NCBI RefSeq assembly: GCF_030908215.1
Contig: NZ_JAVFJK010000014.1
Span: 1-64,000, forward strand
Length of the DNA stretch: 64,000 bases
Direction: 5' to 3'
From: Sinomonas sp. ASV486
GTDB lineage: Bacteria; Actinomycetota; Actinomycetes; Actinomycetales; Micrococcaceae
Shown here: positions 26,197 through 34,820 of the stretch, one piece after another
Position numbering within the stretch: position 1 is the first letter of the stretch
How the letters are laid out: each line of letters begins with the position of its first letter
Position numbers and translations under genes: made by a program
The notes under the pieces: generated by a model
What the model was told of the DNA's origin: nothing
Databases searched by the model: none
Seen by the model: the letters and a program-made list of their open reading frames with translations, nothing else

Positions 26197-27150
26197 TCAG
26201 TACCCCAGCGACTGAACCGAGGCCCGCAGCGCATCGGCCGACCGCGCGAGCCGCGCCAGCTCGCCGTCGTCCATCGGAACCTCGAGGACGCGGCGCACGC
26301 CGCCGGCCCCCACCACAGACGGCAGGCTCAGCGCGACGCCGTCGATTCCGTACTGCCCCGACAGGACGGTCGAGACGGGCAGCACGGCGTCCTCGCGCCC
26401 GAGCACCGCCTCGACGATACGCGCAGTCGAGAGCCCGATCGCGTAGTTCGTGGCGCCCTTGCCCTCGATCACGCGGTAGGCGGCGGTGCGGACCTCGTGG
26501 GCAAGAGCCTCGAGGGACTCGGGGGTGAAGGCCCTCGAACCATCCGCGTCGACCCAGTCCTGCAGCGGAACGCCGCCGATCGTCGCGCACGTCCACAGCG
26601 GGAACTCGGTGTCGCCGTGCTCGCCCACAATGTAGGCGTGCACGCTCGAGCGGGACACCCCGACGTGCTCGCCCAGGAGCCACCGCAGCCGCGAGGTGTC
26701 CAGCACGGTTCCGGAGGCGAAGACGCGGCCCGCGGGCAGCGCCGTGATGCGCTGCGCGATCACCGTGAGCACGTCGCACGGGTTGGTGACGAGGACATAT
26801 ACAGCATCCGGGGACTGCTCGAGGAGCCGCGGCAGGAGGCCTTCGAGGATGCGCGCGTTGGTGCCCGCGAGCTCGAGGCGCGTCTGGCCCGGCTTCTGCT
26901 TGGCGCCGGCCGTGATCACGACGACGTCGGCACCCGCTGTGAGCGCAACGTCGGTTCCTCCCGTGATGCTCGAGGCCCCGGTGAACTGGGTGCCGTGGGC
27001 GAGGTCCAGTACCTCGGCCTCGACTTTGGACGCGTCGATGTCGTACAGAACCACCTCGCGCGCGGAGGCTCGGATGAGCGCCGCATAGGCGGCCGAGCTC
27101 CCCACTGCGCCAGCGCCGACCACCACGAGCTTGCCCGTCTGAGCTGCCAT
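26197..27150 (-). CDS. ldh: L-lactate dehydrogenase
   Basis: A 317-residue NAD-dependent L-lactate dehydrogenase interconverting pyruvate and lactate. The Rossmann motif [11 protein letters not shown] is at residues 8-18, the mobile loop [10 protein letters not shown] contains the substrate Arg91, LDTSRLR holds Arg154, and the catalytic His178 is in GEHGD. The Gln in the loop before R91 (rather than the Arg of malate dehydrogenase) favours lactate over malate. Monocistronic, convergent with yhhN and divergent from menB. No Rex operator was recognised in the 60-bp menB intergenic region. Confidence 0.94.
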   Translation of the reverse strand: MAAQTGKLVVVGAGAVGSSAAYAALIRASAREVVLYDIDASKVEAEVLDLAHGTQFTGASSITGGTDVALTAGADVVVITAGAKQKPGQTRLELAGTNARILEGLLPRLLEQSPDAVYVLVTNPCDVLTVIAQRITALPAGRVFASGTVLDTSRLRWLLGEHVGVSRSSVHAYIVGEHGDTEFPLWTCATIGGVPLQDWVDADGSRAFTPESLEALAHEVRTAAYRVIEGKGATNYAIGLSTARIVEAVLGREDAVLPVSTVLSGQYGIDGVALSLPSVVGAGGVRRVLEVPMDDGELARLARSADALRASVQSLGY

Positions 27151-27212
27151 GGGGACAGCGTAGCGCCCGGGAGTCGACTCGCCTCAACCACCCCCGACTA
27201 GACTCTTCTCAC

Positions 27213-28184
27213 GTGACCCCCTCTGCCCCGACCGAGCCCCCCGTCCTGCCCGAGAATGTCTCCGACACGTTCGACCCCACACGCTGGCGCGTCGTCGAGG
27301 GCTTCGACTTCGAAGACCTCACATACCACCGGCAGGTCGAGCGGGACGAGCGCGGCGCCGTCGTGCGCGACCTGCCCACGGTGCGGATCGCCTTCAACCG
27401 ACCCGAGGTGCGCAATGCGTTCCGTCCCGGCACGGTCGATGAGCTCTACCGCGCGATGGACCACGCCCGCATGACACCGGACGTCGCAACCGTGCTGCTG
27501 ACAGGCAACGGCCCGTCCCCCAAGGACGGCGGCCACGCGTTCTGCTCGGGCGGCGACCAGCGGATCCGCGGCCGTGAGGGCTACAAGTACGCCTCGGGTG
27601 CGACCGCCGAGACCATTGACCCCGCGCGCGCGGGCCGGCTCCACATCCTCGAGGTGCAGCGGCTCATGCGGACCATGCCCAAGGTGGTCATCGCCGTCGT
27701 GAACGGGTGGGCAGCGGGCGGCGGGCACTCGCTGCACGTCGTCTCGGACCTGACCATCGCGAGCCGTGAGCACGGACGATTCAAGCAGACGGACGCGACT
27801 GTCGGCTCGTTCGACGCCGGCTACGGCTCCGCGCTCCTGGCCCGCCAGATCGGGCAGAAGAACGCGCGTGCCATCTTCTTCCTCGCCAGGGAGTACTCGG
27901 CCGAGGACATGGTCGCGATGGGCGCAGTCAACGAGGCCGTGGACCACGCCCGCCTGGAGGAGGTCGCGCTCGAGTACGCGGCGGACATCGCGCGCCAGTC
28001 GCCGCAGGCCATCCGCATGCTCAAGTTCGCGTTCAACCTCGCCGACGACGGCCTCGCGGGCCAGCAGGTGTTCGCTGGCGAGGCGACCCGGCTTGCCTAC
28101 ATGACGGACGAGGCCGTCGAGGGCCGCGACGCGTTCCTCCAGAAGCGGGATCCTGACTGGAGCCCGTTCCCGTACTACTTCTGA
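27213..28184 (+). CDS. menB: 1,4-dihydroxy-2-naphthoyl-CoA synthase
   Basis: MenB closes the second ring in menaquinone synthesis, turning o-succinylbenzoyl-CoA into 1,4-dihydroxy-2-naphthoyl-CoA. The 323-residue crotonase-fold protein has the MenB-specific loops FCSGGDQRIRGREGYKYASG and GWAAGGGHSLHVVSDL, the TVGSFDAGYGSALLARQIG block and the C-terminal DPDWSPFPYYF. Length fits the actinobacterial type. It starts with GTG and begins the plus-strand run menB-menE-menA. One copy of the 12-mer lies at 27356-27367. Confidence 0.96.
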   Translation: MTPSAPTEPPVLPENVSDTFDPTRWRVVEGFDFEDLTYHRQVERDERGAVVRDLPTVRIAFNRPEVRNAFRPGTVDELYRAMDHARMTPDVATVLLTGNGPSPKDGGHAFCSGGDQRIRGREGYKYASGATAETIDPARAGRLHILEVQRLMRTMPKVVIAVVNGWAAGGGHSLHVVSDLTIASREHGRFKQTDATVGSFDAGYGSALLARQIGQKNARAIFFLAREYSAEDMVAMGAVNEAVDHARLEEVALEYAADIARQSPQAIRMLKFAFNLADDGLAGQQVFAGEATRLAYMTDEAVEGRDAFLQKRDPDWSPFPYYF

Positions 28185-28226
28185 CCCCGCAAGCCCAAGA
28201 CGTGACCCCGCAACGAGAGGCGCACC

Positions 28227-29435
28227 GTGAACCTGGATCCAGTGCTCAAGGCACTCGCCGCCGCACTCGCGGGCGAGGGCCCGGCCGTCGAGTTCGGCCC
28301 CGCCGGGGGCGAGAACAGCGGCCGCCCGCGGGACCTCCGGGCCCAGGCGCACGACGGCGCGTGGCGGCTGTGGCGCCGATCGGAAAGCGCCGCGGCACTC
28401 CCCGAGGGGACGGCAGTAGTGGTGCGCACGTCGGGGTCGACGGGGGCCCCGAAGGCCACAGCGCTCACCGTCGACGCGCTCGCGGCGTCCTCGATGGCCA
28501 CCGCGATGGCGCTGAAGGGCGAGGGCCAGTGGCTCCTCGCGCTCCCGCTCGAGTACGTCGCGGGCGTGCAGGTGCTCGTCCGGTCGCTGTTCGCGGGCAC
28601 GCGGCCGTGGGCCATGGACCTCTCCGGGGGGTTCACTCCGGAAGCGTTCGCGGACGCCGCAGAGCAGCTCACGGACCCGGTCCGGTTCACGTCGCTCGTC
28701 CCGACCCAGCTGCGCCGCCTCGTCGACGACGACTCCCCGCGCGTGCAGATCGCGCTCGCGCGGTTCATGGCGATCCTGCTCGGCGGGGCGCCCATCCCGC
28801 CCGGGCTCCTGGACCGCGCGCGGGCGGCCGGTGTTCGGGTCGTCACCACATACGGCTCGGCCGAGACCTGCGGCGGGTGCGTGTACGACGGCGAGCCGCT
28901 CGAGGGCGTCGAGGTCGAGCTCGTGGACGGCCGGGTGTGGCTCGGCGGCGAGGTGGTCGCGGCCGGATACGTGGGCGACCCAGAGCGCACGGCCGAGCAC
29001 TTCCGCACCGACGAGGATGGGCAGCGCTGGTATGTGAGCTCGGATGTGGGCGAGATCGCCCCGGACGGCCGACTGCGGATCCTGGGCCGCGCGGACGATG
29101 TAGTGATCACGGGCGGCGTGAAGGCCTCCGCCGCGCGGGTGGCCGCCGAGCTCGAGTCGCTCCCCGGCGTGCGTGAGTCGTTCGTGGCCGGCGTCGAGGA
29201 CCCCGAATGGGGGCAGGCGCTCGCGGCGGCCGTGGTCCTCACGCCGCCGGGCGCGCCCGAAGCAGGCCAGCCCGAGGCGACCTTCACCGCAGTGCGGGAG
29301 GCCGCCGTCGTGCGCCTCGGCAGGCTCGCCCCGAAGACCTGGCTTGTCCTCGAGGCCCTCCCCCATCTGCCCAACGGCAAGCCCGACCGGAGGGCGATCA
29401 CCGACCTCCTGCGGGCCCGACACGCTGGCACGTAA
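28227..29435 (+). CDS. menE: o-Succinylbenzoate-CoA ligase
   Basis: A 402-residue adenylate-forming ligase that activates o-succinylbenzoate with ATP and CoA, supplying MenB. The P-loop is VRTSGSTGAPKATALT, followed by VTTYGSAETCGG, the hinge GRLRILGRADDVVITGG and the C-terminal catalytic Lys in LPHLPNGKPDRRAI. It is shorter than general acyl-CoA ligases, as usual for actinobacterial MenE. Starts with GTG 42 bp after menB. Contains two 12-mer copies (28348-28359 and 29303-29314) in different reading frames. Confidence 0.95.
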   Translation: MNLDPVLKALAAALAGEGPAVEFGPAGGENSGRPRDLRAQAHDGAWRLWRRSESAAALPEGTAVVVRTSGSTGAPKATALTVDALAASSMATAMALKGEGQWLLALPLEYVAGVQVLVRSLFAGTRPWAMDLSGGFTPEAFADAAEQLTDPVRFTSLVPTQLRRLVDDDSPRVQIALARFMAILLGGAPIPPGLLDRARAAGVRVVTTYGSAETCGGCVYDGEPLEGVEVELVDGRVWLGGEVVAAGYVGDPERTAEHFRTDEDGQRWYVSSDVGEIAPDGRLRILGRADDVVITGGVKASAARVAAELESLPGVRESFVAGVEDPEWGQALAAAVVLTPPGAPEAGQPEATFTAVREAAVVRLGRLAPKTWLVLEALPHLPNGKPDRRAITDLLRARHAGT

Positions 29436-29492
29436 GCCGCCCCGGAACGCCCAACCACCTACCCACCTAGCTAGCTCCAGAGGAACAACCAC

Positions 29493-30374
29493 GTGGCCAC
29501 AACCGCCCAATGGATCTCCGGCTCGCGGCCGCGCACCCTGCCGATGGCCGTCGCGCCCGTCGTCATCGGCAGCGCTGCCGCGTTCGGACTCGGGGCGTTC
29601 AAGCCCGTGAACGCCCTTCTCGCGGCGCTCGTAGCGCTCGCGCTGCAGGTGGGCGTGAACTACGCGAACGACTATTCGGACGGCATCCGCGGCACCGACG
29701 ATGACCGTGTGGGCCCCTTCAGGCTCACGGGGTCGAAGGCCGCCGAGCCGGCCGCGGTCAAGCGCGCAGCGTTCCTGGCGTTCGGCGTCGCCATGCTGTT
29801 CGGCCTGTTCCTCGTGGTGCTCTCCCAGGCGTGGTGGCTGCTTCTCGTGGGGGCCGGCTCCGTGGCCGCGGCCTGGGGCTATACAGGCGGCAAGCACCCG
29901 TACGGCTACATGGGCCTCGGCGACGTTTTCGTGTTCATCTTCTTCGGCCTCGTGGCCACGCTCGGCACCACGTTCACGCAGGCGGGCACCCTGAGCCCCG
30001 CGGCGTGGGTCGGAGCGATCGGGACCGGGCTCATCGCGGACGCGCTCCTCATGGCCAACAATGTCCGCGACATCCCCACGGACCGCGCGTCCGGCAAGCG
30101 GACGCTCGCGGTCCGGCTCGGGGACGCCCGCGCGAGGCGGGCCTACCTCCTGATGCTCGGGGTCGCCGTCCTCGGCCCGCTCGTGCTAGTGCCGTGGAAC
30201 CCGTGGATGCTCATAGTCCTGCTGCTCGTCCCGGCATGCGTCACACCGTCCTGGATCATGCTCGGCGGGAAGAAGGGTCCCGGGCTCATCCCGGTGCTCC
30301 AGCAGACCGGTTTCATCAACCTCGGCTACGCCTCGCTGTTCACGATTGCGATCGTGCTCAGGGTGCTGCTCTAG
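29493..30374 (+). CDS. menA: 1,4-dihydroxy-2-naphthoate polyprenyltransferase
   Basis: MenA attaches the polyprenyl chain to 1,4-dihydroxy-2-naphthoate in the membrane, giving demethylmenaquinone. The 293-residue protein has about eight to nine helices. The first Asp-rich prenyl-diphosphate motif is NYANDYSDGIRGTDD and the second region MANNVRDIPTDRASGKRTLA carries the NxxxDxxxD pattern. Starts with a GTG after AGAGGAAC. Third gene of the men run; followed by a short-repeat gene end at 30395 and then an HNH nuclease gene. Confidence 0.95.
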   Translation: MATTAQWISGSRPRTLPMAVAPVVIGSAAAFGLGAFKPVNALLAALVALALQVGVNYANDYSDGIRGTDDDRVGPFRLTGSKAAEPAAVKRAAFLAFGVAMLFGLFLVVLSQAWWLLLVGAGSVAAAWGYTGGKHPYGYMGLGDVFVFIFFGLVATLGTTFTQAGTLSPAAWVGAIGTGLIADALLMANNVRDIPTDRASGKRTLAVRLGDARARRAYLLMLGVAVLGPLVLVPWNPWMLIVLLLVPACVTPSWIMLGGKKGPGLIPVLQQTGFINLGYASLFTIAIVLRVLL

Positions 30375-30394
30375 CACTAGCTGTCGCACGACGG

Positions 30395-30472
30395 CGCGCC
30401 CCACCTATCGCGGGAGGGTCACCCGTCGCGGGAGTGTCGCCCTTCTCGGGCGGGTCACCCTTCTCGGGCCCT
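30395..30472. repeat. Tandem 18-bp GGTCACCC units after menA
   Basis: Three to four units of about 18 bp with the form GGTCACCC-YTCGCGGGMG repeat between menA and the HNH gene. One exact 12-mer copy (30385-30396) adjoins them. The unit style matches the gene-end repeats at 9.2 and 54.7 kb. No T-run or long perfect stem is present, so terminator function is unproven. Confidence 0.6.
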
Positions 30473-30578
30473 GTTGGCGCCGGGCGTTTGGCGCTCGCGG
30501 CTGGGTGGCTCGGCGGAGACTGAGGTCCTCGCCCCGAGCTGCGCGAGAAATGTCGGAACCCTCTACTAGGGTTGTTTC

Positions 30579-32309
30579 ATGAGCATCGAACGCGCGTTCG
30601 ACGATGGATCCACGGGGTCGGGGAAAGCACTCCCCTGGTGGCTAGCGCGCGAACTGGACGATGTCCTCCAGGCCGAGGAGGACGTCGCTGCCGCGGGCGG
30701 ACCCGTTGAACCCGAGCCGTGGATGGTCAAGGCGTGGGAGCTCAGCGACGATCCTTCGACGCGCCCCGTCAGGTCTCCGCGTCCGGACGACGAGCTTCTG
30801 GCCATCATCGCCGCCGACCTCCGCGCCGCGGCGGTCGCCGCCCCCGATGCCCTGGCTGGCGACCTGTTCATCGACGGCGAGCTCCCCTCCCCCGCCGCCA
30901 TCGTGGCCGAAGTGGAAGCCGAGGCCGCTGGGCTGCTGGTTGCCCGACTCGAGCGGCTGGACAGGGAGGATGCCTCACGGGCCGCCGAGCGGACGATGGC
31001 CCTGGCCGCCCTCGTGCGGGCCGTGGGTGGATGGCGCGACGACCCGTTCCGACGCATTGAAGCGCCGTCGATCGCGGCCTCCGAGGTGTCCGCTGCCCTC
31101 AAGATCTCCGCCCGTACCGCCAAGGGCATGGTCAGCGAGGCGCTCGAGCTCTCCCGGCCGTCTTGGGCGCCGCTCGTCGCCGCGATGAGCGCTGGACGCC
31201 TGCCCCAGCGGCGCGTGCGGACCATCCTGGACGCAGCGATTCCGATCCCGAGCGCGAACCTGGGTGCGTTCGTCGCCGAGGCAGTCGATGTTGCGGCGCC
31301 GACCGATTCGCATGGCACCGCGGACCCAGACAGGATCCCGAGCCCCGGAGCACTGGGCCGGCGCCTGCGGCGTCTGGCCGAGAAGCACTCCGCCGAACCA
31401 CTGGCCGCCCGCAAGGCGAAGGCACGTGAGCACCGTCGCGTTGACGTGGAGCCAGCCGGAGACGCAATGTGCTGGCTGACGGCGTACCTGCCGCTTGAGG
31501 ACGCGGCGGCCATCGATTCGCGCCTTGAGAGCCTCGCCCGCTCGCTGAAGGGGCCCACCGAAGGCCGCACACTCCCTCAGCTGAGGGCCGATGTGTTCAC
31601 GGATCTCCTCGGCGAGGCCACCCTGGCAGGAGAGGGATCCCTAGGAGGATTTCGCGCCCAGATCATCGCCACGATTCCAGCCGGAACGCTTGCGGGCACC
31701 TGCAACGCGGCCACCGAGATCCTCGGATACGGGCCCATCGACCCCGATGCCGCACGACTCCTGGCCTCGCAGGCCGCCACATGGACCCGCATGTGGGTCG
31801 ACCCTGGAACAGGCGCCCCGCTTGCTATCGGCCGCACTCGTTACACTCCGACTGCCGCAATGCGCAGACAGCTCGGGGTGAGGGACATGGTGTGCCGGTT
31901 TCCTGGCTGCGACAAGCCGGCTTCTGCGACGGAGGCAGACCACACCACGTCATGGGCCAGCGGCGGCGAGACGAGCACTGACAATCTGGCGCTCCTCTGC
32001 CCCGAACACCATCGGCTGAAGAGCGAGGGATATTGGTCGGCGCGCCAGATAGGGCGGCCCCAAGACGCCGCGGCGGCGGAACGGTTTGCACGCACCGACG
32101 AGTCCGCGGCTCAACCCCACAGCATCGCGGACACGCGGGGACGCAGTGCCCGCGCGGCAGACTCCCACGCCACGGAACCCGAAGGCGCCGACTCCAGAGG
32201 GGCGCCATCCCGCCCACCCGCACCACCGCCCGGGACCATCGAATGGATCTCTCCCACGGGGCGCCGATACATCACCTACCCCGAGGGAGACCCGCCGCCG
32301 CCCTTCTAG
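30579..32309 (+). CDS. HNH endonuclease signature protein with DUF222 (13E12 repeat family)
   Basis: A 576-residue protein of the actinobacterial 13E12/DUF222-HNH family, present in many copies in these genomes. DUF222 covers roughly residues 60-400. The HNH motif is FPGCDKPASATEADHTTSW followed by NLALLCPEHHRLKS with the conserved Cys and His residues. A proline-rich tail follows (about residues 500-576). Proteins of this family are thought to be linked to mobile elements or DNA processing, but their function is not established. It interrupts the usual men-DUF4229-PLDc_N neighbourhood and is followed directly by an 89-bp tandem duplication. Confidence 0.88.
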   Translation: MSIERAFDDGSTGSGKALPWWLARELDDVLQAEEDVAAAGGPVEPEPWMVKAWELSDDPSTRPVRSPRPDDELLAIIAADLRAAAVAAPDALAGDLFIDGELPSPAAIVAEVEAEAAGLLVARLERLDREDASRAAERTMALAALVRAVGGWRDDPFRRIEAPSIAASEVSAALKISARTAKGMVSEALELSRPSWAPLVAAMSAGRLPQRRVRTILDAAIPIPSANLGAFVAEAVDVAAPTDSHGTADPDRIPSPGALGRRLRRLAEKHSAEPLAARKAKAREHRRVDVEPAGDAMCWLTAYLPLEDAAAIDSRLESLARSLKGPTEGRTLPQLRADVFTDLLGEATLAGEGSLGGFRAQIIATIPAGTLAGTCNAATEILGYGPIDPDAARLLASQAATWTRMWVDPGTGAPLAIGRTRYTPTAAMRRQLGVRDMVCRFPGCDKPASATEADHTTSWASGGETSTDNLALLCPEHHRLKSEGYWSARQIGRPQDAAAAERFARTDESAAQPHSIADTRGRSARAADSHATEPEGADSRGAPSRPPAPPPGTIEWISPTGRRYITYPEGDPPPPF

Positions 32310-32339
32310 ATCACGGTTGCCGGGCTCACAGACGGGTCT

Positions 32340-32519
32340 GCGCTCCAACTCACCGCTTGGGCGACGACCCCGGGTGGGCATCGTTGGGCACCCCGGCAAC
32401 GGGCCCCTCGACCGACTCCCTACCGTCGGCGCTCCAACTCACAGTTTGGGCGACGATCCCGGGTCGGCATCGTTGGGCTCGCCGCTAACGTGCCCCTCGA
32501 CCGACTCCCCACCGTCGGC
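32340..32519. repeat. 89-bp tandem duplication of the DUF4229 gene 3' end
   Basis: Copies start at 32340 and 32429. The second is the coding 3' end of the DUF4229 gene (minus strand) and the first lies wholly outside it. On the minus strand the outer copy would read ESVEGPVAGVPNDAHPGSSP and end at TGA, matching the real tail ESVEGHVSGEPNDADPGSSP. The copies differ at about 13 positions, so the duplication is not recent. Confidence 0.8.
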
Positions 32520-32918
32520 GCCATTGGCAGTGCGCTCACCCGAAGCAACAATCCGCTCTGCCGAAGCAGCAGTGCGCTCACCCGAAGCAGTGCGCTCACC
32601 CGAAGTGCTGCCTGCGCTCGCATCCATGGGTCCCTGAGCGTCGCCCGCCTGACCACGCTGGGCGTCGTCGAGGGCGTCCTCAACCTCGGCGTCCTTCAGC
32701 TCCTGCTTGGTGCGGACCTCCTTGCGGCCACTGAACACATCCCGCACCTCGCCCGCCGCGGCGTTGCGCTGACGGTTCAGAAACAGGAAGTTAACCGCGA
32801 ACGCGAAGATGACAGCGAAGATCGCCGAGAGGATGGCGCCGATCCCGATCACCATGAAGACTGCGAACGGAACAACAAACAGGACGGTACGGATCAGGAA
32901 GTACTTGAGTGATGCCAC
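32439..32918 (-). CDS. DUF4229 membrane protein
   Basis: A 159-residue protein with two N-terminal membrane helices (about residues 5-24 and 25-48), then a charged cytoplasmic region (NRQRNAAAGEVRDVFSGRK, EVEDALDDAQ). The N-terminal part matches DUF4229, a small actinobacterial family commonly next to menaquinone genes; its role is unknown. The C-terminal 60 residues are low-complexity, with repeats of SGERTA/ASGERT, and the very end is duplicated outside the gene. Divergent from the PLDc_N gene. Confidence 0.85.
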   Translation of the reverse strand: MASLKYFLIRTVLFVVPFAVFMVIGIGAILSAIFAVIFAFAVNFLFLNRQRNAAAGEVRDVFSGRKEVRTKQELKDAEVEDALDDAQRGQAGDAQGPMDASAGSTSGERTASGERTAASAERIVASGERTANGADGGESVEGHVSGEPNDADPGSSPKL

Positions 32919-32943
32919 TGGACGAGTTTACTAAAATGGCCCT

Positions 32944-33207
32944 ATGGTCCGCGTTCTTCCCTGGCTCATCGTTCTAGTCGCCTGGCTGTATGGCATGGTC
33001 GACTGCGCCCTGAGCGACCGGAACGGTGTCCGCGGCGGGATCTCGAAGACAGTCTGGTTCCTCATCGCTGTGCTGCCCGCCGTCGGCACCGCGCTCTGGT
33101 TCATCTACGGCCGTCCGCGCGGCACGACGCCGCCACGCACCGGGAGCGACAAGGGTCGTCGTCCGGTGGCACCAGACGACGACCCTGACTTCCTGCGCGG
33201 CCTCTGA
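32944..33207 (+). CDS. PLDc_N domain membrane protein
   Basis: An 87-residue protein with two membrane helices (about 5-24 and 38-56) matching the phospholipase D nuclease N-terminal (PLDc_N) domain: YGMVDCALSDRNGVRGGISKTVWFLIAVLPAVG and the end of helix 2 WFIYGRPR. Such small proteins lack any nuclease domain and act only as membrane modules of unknown role; in cardiolipin synthases the domain is the membrane anchor. It is usually adjacent to DUF4229 and men genes, as here. Confidence 0.85.
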   Translation: MVRVLPWLIVLVAWLYGMVDCALSDRNGVRGGISKTVWFLIAVLPAVGTALWFIYGRPRGTTPPRTGSDKGRRPVAPDDDPDFLRGL

Positions 33208-33252
33208 ACCGCCGCAGTCCTCGACGACCGCGGGTTCCAGGCCGCTGGGCCG

Positions 33253-34566
33253 CTACTTCTTGGCGTTCTTGATGAGCATGTCGGCGTCATTCTTGAACGC
33301 CGCTGCCGAGGCCTGAGCGTCCGCCCGGCCGAAGAGCACGTCCGTCACGCGGCGGCCCAGGGCGTCGGCGACCTTGCTCGTGCCCACCGGCGGAACGGCC
33401 GGCGCCGACCCTACCTCGGGCTTGATCGCAGTAAGGAATCCGAGCGCCGTCTTATCCGTCGGGGTGAGGAGCGGTTTGATCGCGTCCTGCACCTTCTGCG
33501 ACGTCGAGAATCCCCGCTCAGTGGTGATCACCTTGGCCACGTCCGTGCTGTTGACGAGATAGTCGATGAACGTTGCAGCCTCTGCCGGGTGCTTCGAGCG
33601 TGACGATGCCGACCAGTACATCGAGGGCTTGTAGAACAGCCCGTTATCCTTCGAACTGCCGTCCTGACTCGGGACGCGGAGAAGCTTGATGTCGCTGCCC
33701 GTGGCCTTGGTGAGGGCCCCTAGCTGGTTGGTCCACCAGAACGACATGCCTGTCTTGTTGGTCGCCGCGAGCGTCTGCTCGACAGCAGCGCCGATATCCT
33801 CCTGCGCGACGCTAGCCGGCGGGGCCGCCTTGGCATCGAGCAACTTCTTCTGGAAGGCCATGAAGGAGGCGACGCCGTCCACCGTGAAGCCAGTCTGGCC
33901 GTCGTTCGTGTAAAGGGACTCCCCACGCTGCCGCAGCCACATGCTCAGATTCTGGTCCGTGATGCCGTACGAGGCGCCATAGTTGGTTGCCCCGCCCTGC
34001 GAGGCCCCAGCGCCAAGGGCCTTCGCGGTGGCGAGGTAGCCGTCCCAAGTCCATGTGGCGTCGTTTGGGAGCGGGACCCCTGCCGCTTGGAAGACCTTGA
34101 CGTTGGCGAAGATCGCGAGCGCGTTCTGGCCGGTGCTGACCCCGTAGAGCTTGCCCCCGTATTGGCCGGCCGCGAGCGTGTTCGCATCGAAGGACGATGT
34201 GTCGAGTTCCTTCTGCTTCGTGAGGTCGAGGAGCGCCCCCCGCCCGCCGTACTCCGCGATATAGGCCAGATCCATCTGGATGACGTCCGGGGCATCATTG
34301 GCAGCCGTCTGGGTTGCGAGCTTGTCCCAATAGCCTGACCAGACGCCGGGCTCCGCCTGGATCTTGATATTGGGGTGGGCTGCCTGGAACGCGTCGATGA
34401 CTTGTTGCGTCTGCTTGTTGCGCACGTCGTTGCCCCACCACGTGAAGCGGAGAGTCACGGATCCGTCGGCGTTCTTGCCGCCGCCAGTGCCGCAACCAGC
34501 GAGGAGACCCACAGCCGCCGTGCCGGCGAAGAGCTTGAGTGCTGTGCGTCGCGTCAGAGTCGTCAT
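33253..34566 (-). CDS. Carbohydrate ABC transporter substrate-binding lipoprotein
   Basis: A 437-residue extracellular solute-binding protein (family 1). The N terminus TRRTALKLFAGTAAVGLLAGC has a twin-Arg-like pair and a lipobox whose Cys would be lipidated. Binding-protein features follow: LRFTWWGNDVRNKQT, VIQMDLAYIAEYGGRGAL, and MSFWWTNQLGAL. The start at 34566 has GGAGAG upstream. It is divergent from its two permease genes; both promoters carry LacI-type operators. No ATPase gene is present, so a shared MsiK-type ATPase is probably used, as is common for actinobacterial sugar importers. Operator similarity links it to the sugar-acid locus at 50-64 kb. Confidence 0.92.
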   Translation of the reverse strand: MTTLTRRTALKLFAGTAAVGLLAGCGTGGGKNADGSVTLRFTWWGNDVRNKQTQQVIDAFQAAHPNIKIQAEPGVWSGYWDKLATQTAANDAPDVIQMDLAYIAEYGGRGALLDLTKQKELDTSSFDANTLAAGQYGGKLYGVSTGQNALAIFANVKVFQAAGVPLPNDATWTWDGYLATAKALGAGASQGGATNYGASYGITDQNLSMWLRQRGESLYTNDGQTGFTVDGVASFMAFQKKLLDAKAAPPASVAQEDIGAAVEQTLAATNKTGMSFWWTNQLGALTKATGSDIKLLRVPSQDGSSKDNGLFYKPSMYWSASSRSKHPAEAATFIDYLVNSTDVAKVITTERGFSTSQKVQDAIKPLLTPTDKTALGFLTAIKPEVGSAPAVPPVGTSKVADALGRRVTDVLFGRADAQASAAAFKNDADMLIKNAKK

Positions 34567-34599
34567 CGTCTCTCCAAGGTGAAGTGGATGGTTGTCCGA

Positions 34600-34611
34600 G
34601 AAATCGGTTTC
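34600..34611. promoter_or_regulatory. LacI-type operator at the start site of the binding-protein gene
   Basis: GAAATCGGTTTC is a CG-centred palindrome. A minus-strand promoter can be drawn with -35 TTGACG (34650-34645), a 17-bp spacer and -10 CATACT (34627-34622), placing transcription start near 34615, just upstream of this operator. The 15-nt sequence 34598-34612 recurs exactly at 53478-53492. Confidence 0.75.
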
Positions 34612-34657
34612 TGATTTACTGAGTATGCCCAAGGTCACACCCGTCGTCAAGGACTAA

Positions 34658-34671
34658 GGAAAACGCATTCC
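34658..34671. promoter_or_regulatory. LacI-type operator between the divergent transporter promoters
   Basis: GGAAAACGCATTCC fits GGAA-NN-CG-NN-TTCC. It lies just upstream of the -35 box of the binding-protein promoter and also upstream of the permease promoter, so it could serve both. The left half is shared with the site at 61067. Confidence 0.65.
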
Positions 34672-34689
34672 ACCTGTAATGGCAAGGCC

Positions 34690-34736
34690 TTGACTCCCCA
34701 GCTAGACCGGAACTATCTTGCGTGAAAGCGCATTCC
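34690..34736 (+). promoter_or_regulatory. Permease promoter overlapped by a LacI-type operator
   Basis: -35 TTGACT (34690-34695), an 18-bp spacer and -10 TATCTT (34714-34719) predict a start near 34726. The operator TGAAAGCGCATTCC (34723-34736) overlaps that start, a classic arrangement for repression. Confidence 0.7.
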
Positions 34737-34820
34737 GACCAGAGGAGGTCACACCGTGTCCAACCCGCATGCGACACCAGCGCTCCAGCCCGGCGCTCCT
34801 GCTATGAATCGGTTCATACC

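Noticed and set aside
26187-27212. Search for a Rex operator at ldh and upstream of rex
   Set aside because: No TTGTGA-N6-TCACAA-like palindrome is present in either intergenic region.
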